Assembly (NCBI GenBank): GCA_041687095.1
Contig: JAWLCQ010000191.1
Span: 1-8,645 of the forward strand
From: JAWLCQ01 sp041687095
GTDB lineage: Bacteria; Planctomycetota; Phycisphaerae; SM23-33
Length of the DNA stretch: 8,645 bases
Direction: 5' to 3'
The notes under the pieces are model-generated. The model did not search any database. It was not told the origin of the DNA and saw only the letters and a program-made list of their open reading frames with translations. Shown here one piece after another: positions 5,595 to 8,645 of the stretch; position 1 is the stretch's first letter; each line of letters begins with the position of its first letter. A program made the position numbers and the translations under genes.

Positions 5595-6911
5595 TCACCA
5601 CCCCGGGACCGGGTCTTTGGGGCTCAGGCCGTCGGCGGGGGTGACCCGCTTGTCGGGCCCCGCCGGGACGGGGCCGCGGAGGAGCGGGTCGTTCGTGTCG
5701 CGCATCCAGCGGTCCAGGCGGGCGCGGAGGTCGGTGAGGGCGGCGGCGTGGCGGGGGTCGCTCGCGAGGTTGGCGGTCTCGTGGGGGTCGAAGACCAGGT
5801 CGTAGAGCTGCTCGGGGTCGAGGGGGCGCTCGCGCCACCCGTGCGCCAGCCACAGGTCCTTGGAGACGCTGTCGTCGCAGTTGGGCAGGACGGGGGTGGG
5901 GCGGGCGTCGAAGCGGCGGATGTACTTGTAGCGCGCGGTGCGGACGCAGCGCTGGGGCTCGTAGGAGGCGTGGTAGGTGACCTCGGAGAAGATCTGCCGG
6001 TTCACCTCCAGGGCCTCGTCGCGGACGAGGGGGAAGAGGGAGCGGCCCTGCAGATGCGGGGGGGCGTCGATCCCGAGGACCTCGCACAGCGTGGGGAACA
6101 GGTCGATCTGCGAGGCCATCCCGTCGATGACCTTGCCCCCGTCGAACCCGCCCGCACCGCGCATCATCAGCATGACCCCGATCCCGTGGTCCGTCAGGTT
6201 GCACTTCATCCCGGGGAAGGCGATCCCGTGATCGGTCGTGATGATGACGAGCGTATTCTCCGCCAGTCCCGCCTCGTCGAGGGCCGTCAGCACGCGGCCC
6301 ATCCGTTCGTCGAGGCGGCGGGCGAGGGTGCGGTAGCACGCCATGTCGTAGCGGGTCTGGGGCGTGTCGGGCAGGGGCAGGGGGGGGCGGAGGTAGCGCG
6401 GGTCGTCGAGCGCACCGGGCTCGGGGAAGTCGCGGTGGGTCTCCCCGAACCCGACGGCGAGGAAGAAGGGCTGGGCGGGGGCGGCGCGGAGGAAGTCGCA
6501 GGCGGCGGAATCGGGGCTGGGGGCGGGCGTTCCGCGCTCCTCCGACAGCAGGCGGTCGTACCCGATCCGGTGCCCCGGGGGCGCTGCGGGCAGGTTGTCG
6601 ATGTGCTGAACCCCCGCCAGGGCCGTCACGTACCCGTGCGGTTTGAGCGTGTGGATGACGTGCTGCCCGTAGTCGTTCAGCGACCACCCGCGGTGGGCGA
6701 GCCCGAGCATCCCGCAACTGTGGGGCGCCTGCCCCGTCACCAGCGCCGCGCGGGAGGGCGAGCACGTCGGTCCCGCGCAGAACGCCTGGCGGAAGAGCAC
6801 GCCCTGCTCGGCGAAGCGCTGAAGGTGCGGGGTGGGCACGTCGAACCCGTAGGGCTGGACGTAGCGCCCGGTGTCGTGCGAGTGCATGTAGACGATGTTG
6901 GGCCGGGCCAT
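5595..6911 (-). CDS. Sulfatase (heparan N-sulfatase / SGSH-like, family S1)
   Basis: A 438-aa formylglycine-dependent sulfatase. The N-terminal MHSHDTGRYVQPYG (residues 9-22) is the HDTGR variant found in heparan N-sulfatase-like bacterial enzymes; D13 is a metal ligand, with His12 where other sulfatases have a first Asp. TCSPSR holds Cys50, the formylglycine residue. TTDHG (D227, H228) and K236 complete the metal and active site. HIDNLP (103-108) and GETHRDFP (156-163) are also in keeping with this group. The likely substrate is a sulfated sugar, perhaps an N-sulfated amino sugar, but the substrate is inference. ATG 6911 has AAGGAGA (minus strand, 6925-6919) at 7-nt spacing. No signal peptide is visible. 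It converges on the acetylesterase across the IS; before the IS arrived the two stops were about 250 nt apart. A short hairpin (GGGG/CCCC) overlaps its stop. Confidence 0.92.
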   Translation of the reverse strand: MARPNIVYMHSHDTGRYVQPYGFDVPTPHLQRFAEQGVLFRQAFCAGPTCSPSRAALVTGQAPHSCGMLGLAHRGWSLNDYGQHVIHTLKPHGYVTALAGVQHIDNLPAAPPGHRIGYDRLLSEERGTPAPSPDSAACDFLRAAPAQPFFLAVGFGETHRDFPEPGALDDPRYLRPPLPLPDTPQTRYDMACYRTLARRLDERMGRVLTALDEAGLAENTLVIITTDHGIAFPGMKCNLTDHGIGVMLMMRGAGGFDGGKVIDGMASQIDLFPTLCEVLGIDAPPHLQGRSLFPLVRDEALEVNRQIFSEVTYHASYEPQRCVRTARYKYIRRFDARPTPVLPNCDDSVSKDLWLAHGWRERPLDPEQLYDLVFDPHETANLASDPRHAAALTDLRARLDRWMRDTNDPLLRGPVPAGPDKRVTPADGLSPKDPVPGW

Positions 6912-7068
6912 GGGATTCTCTCCTTGCGCGGGCGACCGAAGCGGCCGCGGGCCACGCGGAGACTACCCCCTCGCCCGCGCATGCTCAACCCCCGGTTTGG
7001 GAGTCCGACGGGCAAGCGGGGATGAACCAGAGGAACGCGGATGGAGGAACGGGTCTCGGGAAGCAGGT

Positions 7069-7286
7069 GAGAGGTTAGAGGGGAGAGGTTAGCACTACAA
7101 CGAAAGATGTTAACTGGTTGACTGGTTAACTGGTGACTGGGACAGCAGTTTGCGTGGGCTGCCCGCCTGGGACTACCGGAGGGGCCCACTTGGTTGCAAG
7201 CCATTGCCAATCCACCAGTTAACCAGTCACCCAGTCAGCCAAGCTTCGTTGTAGTGTTAGAGGGGAGAGGTTAGAGGGGAGAGGTG
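7069..7286 (+). repeat. GAGAGGTTAGAGGG 14-bp tandem array, interrupted
   Basis: Unit GAGAGGTTAGAGGG is seen at 7069-7082, begins again at 7083-7092, is broken by the insert at 7093-7256, then resumes at 7261-7264, 7265-7278 and 7279-7286 (partial). Without the insert and one TTAG the array is an uninterrupted run of about 3.6 units in exact phase. Related GAGGTTA units flank the IS at 3330-3336 and 5405-5414. Confidence 0.85.
7093..7256. mobile_element. 164-bp MITE-like palindromic insertion
   Basis: Perfect 12-bp terminal inverted repeats CACTACAACGAA (7093-7104 and 7245-7256). A perfect 17-bp internal inverted pair lies at 7119-7135 and 7213-7229, made of TAACTGGT/TGACTGGT tandem units, and an inner GTGGGC/GCCCAC pair at 7154-7159 and 7184-7189. 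TTAG flanks both ends (7089-7092, 7257-7260), and excision restores the 14-bp array. It has no coding capacity. It would need a transposase supplied from elsewhere; the ends do not match the IS in this window. Confidence 0.75.
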
Positions 7287-7322
7287 ATCCCCGCTCAAGA
7301 AAGAAGAAATGGACCTATGGAT

Positions 7323-7369
7323 CTCCCCTCTCCCCTGGTCCCTGGTGCCTATTCCCTAGTGCCTGTCCT
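7323..7369 (-). repeat. TAGGGAA / GGGGAGAG repeat, copy C
   Basis: Minus strand: AGGCACTAGGGAATAGGC (7364-7347), then ACCAGGGACCAGGGG and GAGAGGGGAG. The first 18 nt share the core of copies A and B. Here the repeat lies upstream of a gene rather than after a stop codon. Confidence 0.65.
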
Positions 7370-7410
7370 CTTCGAGGCGTAGAATGCGTCGGAGGCAGAG
7401 GGGGGCAGAT

Positions 7411-7417
7411 GGAAGGA
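7411..7417 (+). promoter_or_regulatory. Ribosome binding site setting the acetyltransferase start
   Basis: GGAAGGA stands 8 nt before ATG 7426. The frame is open from ATG 7384, but that start has no ribosome site and its 14 extra residues (arginine-rich) look unlike the family N-terminus. Confidence 0.75.
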
Positions 7418-7425
7418 CGAGTGCG

Positions 7426-8373
7426 ATGAGTGAAGGCCTGAACGGTTCCCTGGACGAGTTGACCCGCGCGATCCTGCGCAGCTACGAGGGCGAGGAGCGG
7501 ACCCGGCGGGTCGGGCTGCGCTTCCTGCCCACGCAGGAGCGCATCGTGCAGATCCTCGACGAGGTCCGCGCCCTGCTGTTCCCCGGGTACTTCGGGCACA
7601 AGCGCCTGACCGACGAGAGTGTCGGCTACCACGTGGGCAACCTGCTGGTCCGCATCGGGGAGGACCTCTCCGAGGAGATCACCCACTGCATGTGCGTCGA
7701 CCGCCAGTGCGGCGGCGGGGACTGCGACGACCCCGAACGCTGCCGCCGCGAGGCCCGCGAGATCACCCGGCAGTTCCTCCAACGCATCCCCAGGATTCGC
7801 AAGCTCCTGGCGATGGACGCGCAGGCGGCCTATGACGGGGACCCGGCCGCCAAGAGCATCGATGAGATCATCTACAGCTACCCCGGGTTCTACGCGATCA
7901 CCGTCTACCGCGTCGCCCACGCGCTGCATGAACTGTCCGTTCCGCTCATGCCCCGCATCCTCTCCGAGTACGCCCACAGCGTCACCGGCTGCGACATCCA
8001 CCCCGGGGCGACGATCGGGGAGAGCTTTTTCATCGATCACGCCACGGGCGTGGTGGTGGGGGAGACGACGGTGATCGGGGACAACGTGAAGGTCTATCAG
8101 GGCGTGACGCTGGGGGCCAAGAGCTTCCCCAAGGACGAACGCGGCCGGGCCATCAAGGGCCTTAAACGCCACCCGACGATCGAGGACAACGTCACGATCT
8201 ACCCCAACGCCACGATCCTGGGCGGGGAGACGGTCATTGGGCGGGGGGCGACGGTGGGGGGCAACGCGTACATCACCGACTCCGTGCCCCCGGACCACCT
8301 GGTCCTGCAGGAGAGCCCCAAGCTGCACGTGCTGGACAAGTCGGCGAAGCGAGCATCCACCCCCGCGCCCTGA
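7426..8373 (+). CDS. cysE: Serine O-acetyltransferase (EpsC/CysE type)
   Basis: A 315-aa enzyme that makes O-acetylserine from serine and acetyl-CoA, the first step of cysteine synthesis, in the cytoplasm. Residues 1-130 form the helical N-terminal domain. The conserved part begins with DAQAAYDGDPAAKSIDE (131-147). The left-handed beta helix of hexapeptide repeats runs from about 184 to 285. D190 (CDIHPGA) and H205 (IDHATG) correspond to the catalytic Asp143 and His158 of E. coli CysE. GVVVGETTVIG and YQGVTLGA follow. The loop SFPKDERGRAIKGLKRHPTI (233-252) is typical of the EpsC-like group. An unusual Cys cluster, C88, C90, C95, C100 and C106, lies in the helical domain. The gene stands alone, divergent from the sulfatase; no cysK is in view. 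A short hairpin follows the stop. Confidence 0.95.
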   Translation: MSEGLNGSLDELTRAILRSYEGEERTRRVGLRFLPTQERIVQILDEVRALLFPGYFGHKRLTDESVGYHVGNLLVRIGEDLSEEITHCMCVDRQCGGGDCDDPERCRREAREITRQFLQRIPRIRKLLAMDAQAAYDGDPAAKSIDEIIYSYPGFYAITVYRVAHALHELSVPLMPRILSEYAHSVTGCDIHPGATIGESFFIDHATGVVVGETTVIGDNVKVYQGVTLGAKSFPKDERGRAIKGLKRHPTIEDNVTIYPNATILGGETVIGRGATVGGNAYITDSVPPDHLVLQESPKLHVLDKSAKRASTPAP

Positions 8374-8390
8374 CGGCGGCGGCCCCTGGA

Positions 8391-8406
8391 CATCCTCGGA
8401 AGGATG
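8391..8406 (+). terminator. Hairpin after cysE
   Basis: CATCCT-CGGA-AGGATG, a perfect 6-bp stem with a tetraloop, 17 nt after the stop codon. There is no U tract, so it is a weak candidate for a terminator or 3'-end protector. Confidence 0.4.
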
Positions 8407-8526
8407 AGCGGGGATCCGTGCGGACCGGGGCGGCCAAGCCCAAGCCCAAGGCGGCCGCTTCGGACGGCCCGGCCCTGCCGCGGGAGCCGTGGCGGCCGGC
8501 GGCGGACCATCCGTGGCGGCGCCCCA

Positions 8527-8601
8527 GGTTCGTCAAGGGGTCTGCGCTGCGGTCGGACCCGCTGCGCTCGTCCTCCCTCCGCTCCGCCCCCTTGACGACC
8601 C
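8527..8601. repeat. Long-armed dyad, 15-bp arms
   Basis: GGTTCGTCAAGGGG (8527-8540) and its inverse (8588-8601) match at 14 of 15 aligned positions, or 10 of 10 in the core CGTCAAGGGG, around a 47-nt GC-rich centre with CTGCGCT-type direct repeats. It may be a second dispersed palindrome family. The ORFs in 8404-8630 are low-complexity Pro/Arg/Ala readings of it. Confidence 0.55.
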
Positions 8602-8608
8602 CGGGGGG

Positions 8609-8645
8609 TGACAGTTCTATTGAGACGTGAACCCCTGACACTTCT
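8609..8645 (+). repeat. Start of a direct repeat at the window end
   Basis: TGACAGTTCT (8609-8618) recurs as TGACACTTCT (8636-8645), 27 nt apart, and the window ends inside the second copy. This may be the edge of a tandem array or of another mobile element. Confidence 0.3.

Larger units (their letters stand above)
6912..7425. other. Divergent intergenic region, 514 bp
   Basis: This lies between the divergent sulfatase (minus) and serine acetyltransferase (plus), so promoters for both should be here, but I cannot point to convincing -35/-10 boxes. It holds the 14-bp tandem array, the 164-bp MITE-like insertion and the third copy of the TAGGGAA repeat. The ORFs crossing it are not convincing genes. 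Confidence 0.6.

Noticed and set aside
5421..7025. 534-aa plus-strand ORF opposite the second sulfatase
   Set aside because: It spans intergenic repeats and reads as Gly/Val/Arg/Glu-rich filler; the minus-strand sulfatase has the motifs and a good ribosome site.
6912..7092. tRNA or small RNA gene in the divergent spacer
   Set aside because: No cloverleaf arms or conserved T-loop sequence could be found; only generic GC-rich pairings.
7069..7369. Possible CRISPR array
   Set aside because: The repeats are 7-14 nt tandems without unique spacers of constant length, and no cas gene is present.
8404..8630. Small ORFs downstream of cysE
   Set aside because: Proline-, arginine- and alanine-rich, lying over a dyad repeat, without a family match or a clear ribosome site.

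Overview
The window looks like a piece of a high-GC Planctomycetota chromosome (Phycisphaerae-like is my guess). The host genes are roughly 65-70% GC by eye. They include two formylglycine-type sulfatases, a sialate-O-acetylesterase-like SGNH hydrolase and an EpsC/CysE-type serine acetyltransferase. The spacers are full of short repeats. The taxonomic call is inference; no rRNA or other marker gene is present.

Layout. Positions 1-212: leader with a GC-rich hairpin, a second imperfect palindrome and a half copy of a dyad repeat. 213-1586 (+): arylsulfatase-like protein. 1587-1763: spacer with a heptamer repeat and a full ~87-bp palindromic repeat. 1764-3272 (+): secreted sialate-O-acetylesterase-like protein. 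3273-3336: G-runs and short tandem repeats. 3337-5404: a 2,068-bp ISAzo13-like insertion sequence with 21-bp near-perfect inverted repeats and TTA on both sides. 5408-5594: spacer with the same repeat type. 5595-6911 (-): second sulfatase (heparan N-sulfatase-like). 6912-7425: a 14-bp tandem array interrupted by a 164-bp MITE-like element. 7426-8373 (+): serine acetyltransferase. 8374-8645: non-coding tail with dyads.

The two sulfatases and the acetylesterase suggest removal of sulfate and acetyl groups from a decorated polysaccharide. Both sulfatases lack a visible signal peptide while the esterase has one, so the steps may take place in different compartments. The serine acetyltransferase is a separate housekeeping function (cysteine synthesis).

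The most interesting part is the insertion sequence. Besides its transposase (minus strand) it carries about 0.7 kb of passenger DNA on the plus strand. The first passenger ORF has an HExxH metallopeptidase motif and resembles C-terminal toxin domains of Rhs/polymorphic toxins. It is followed without a gap by a small protein with two membrane segments, a layout typical of toxin and immunity genes. The toxin frame is open backwards through the IS end, so it may be a captured or transposable toxin tip. This is a hypothesis that needs homology searches.
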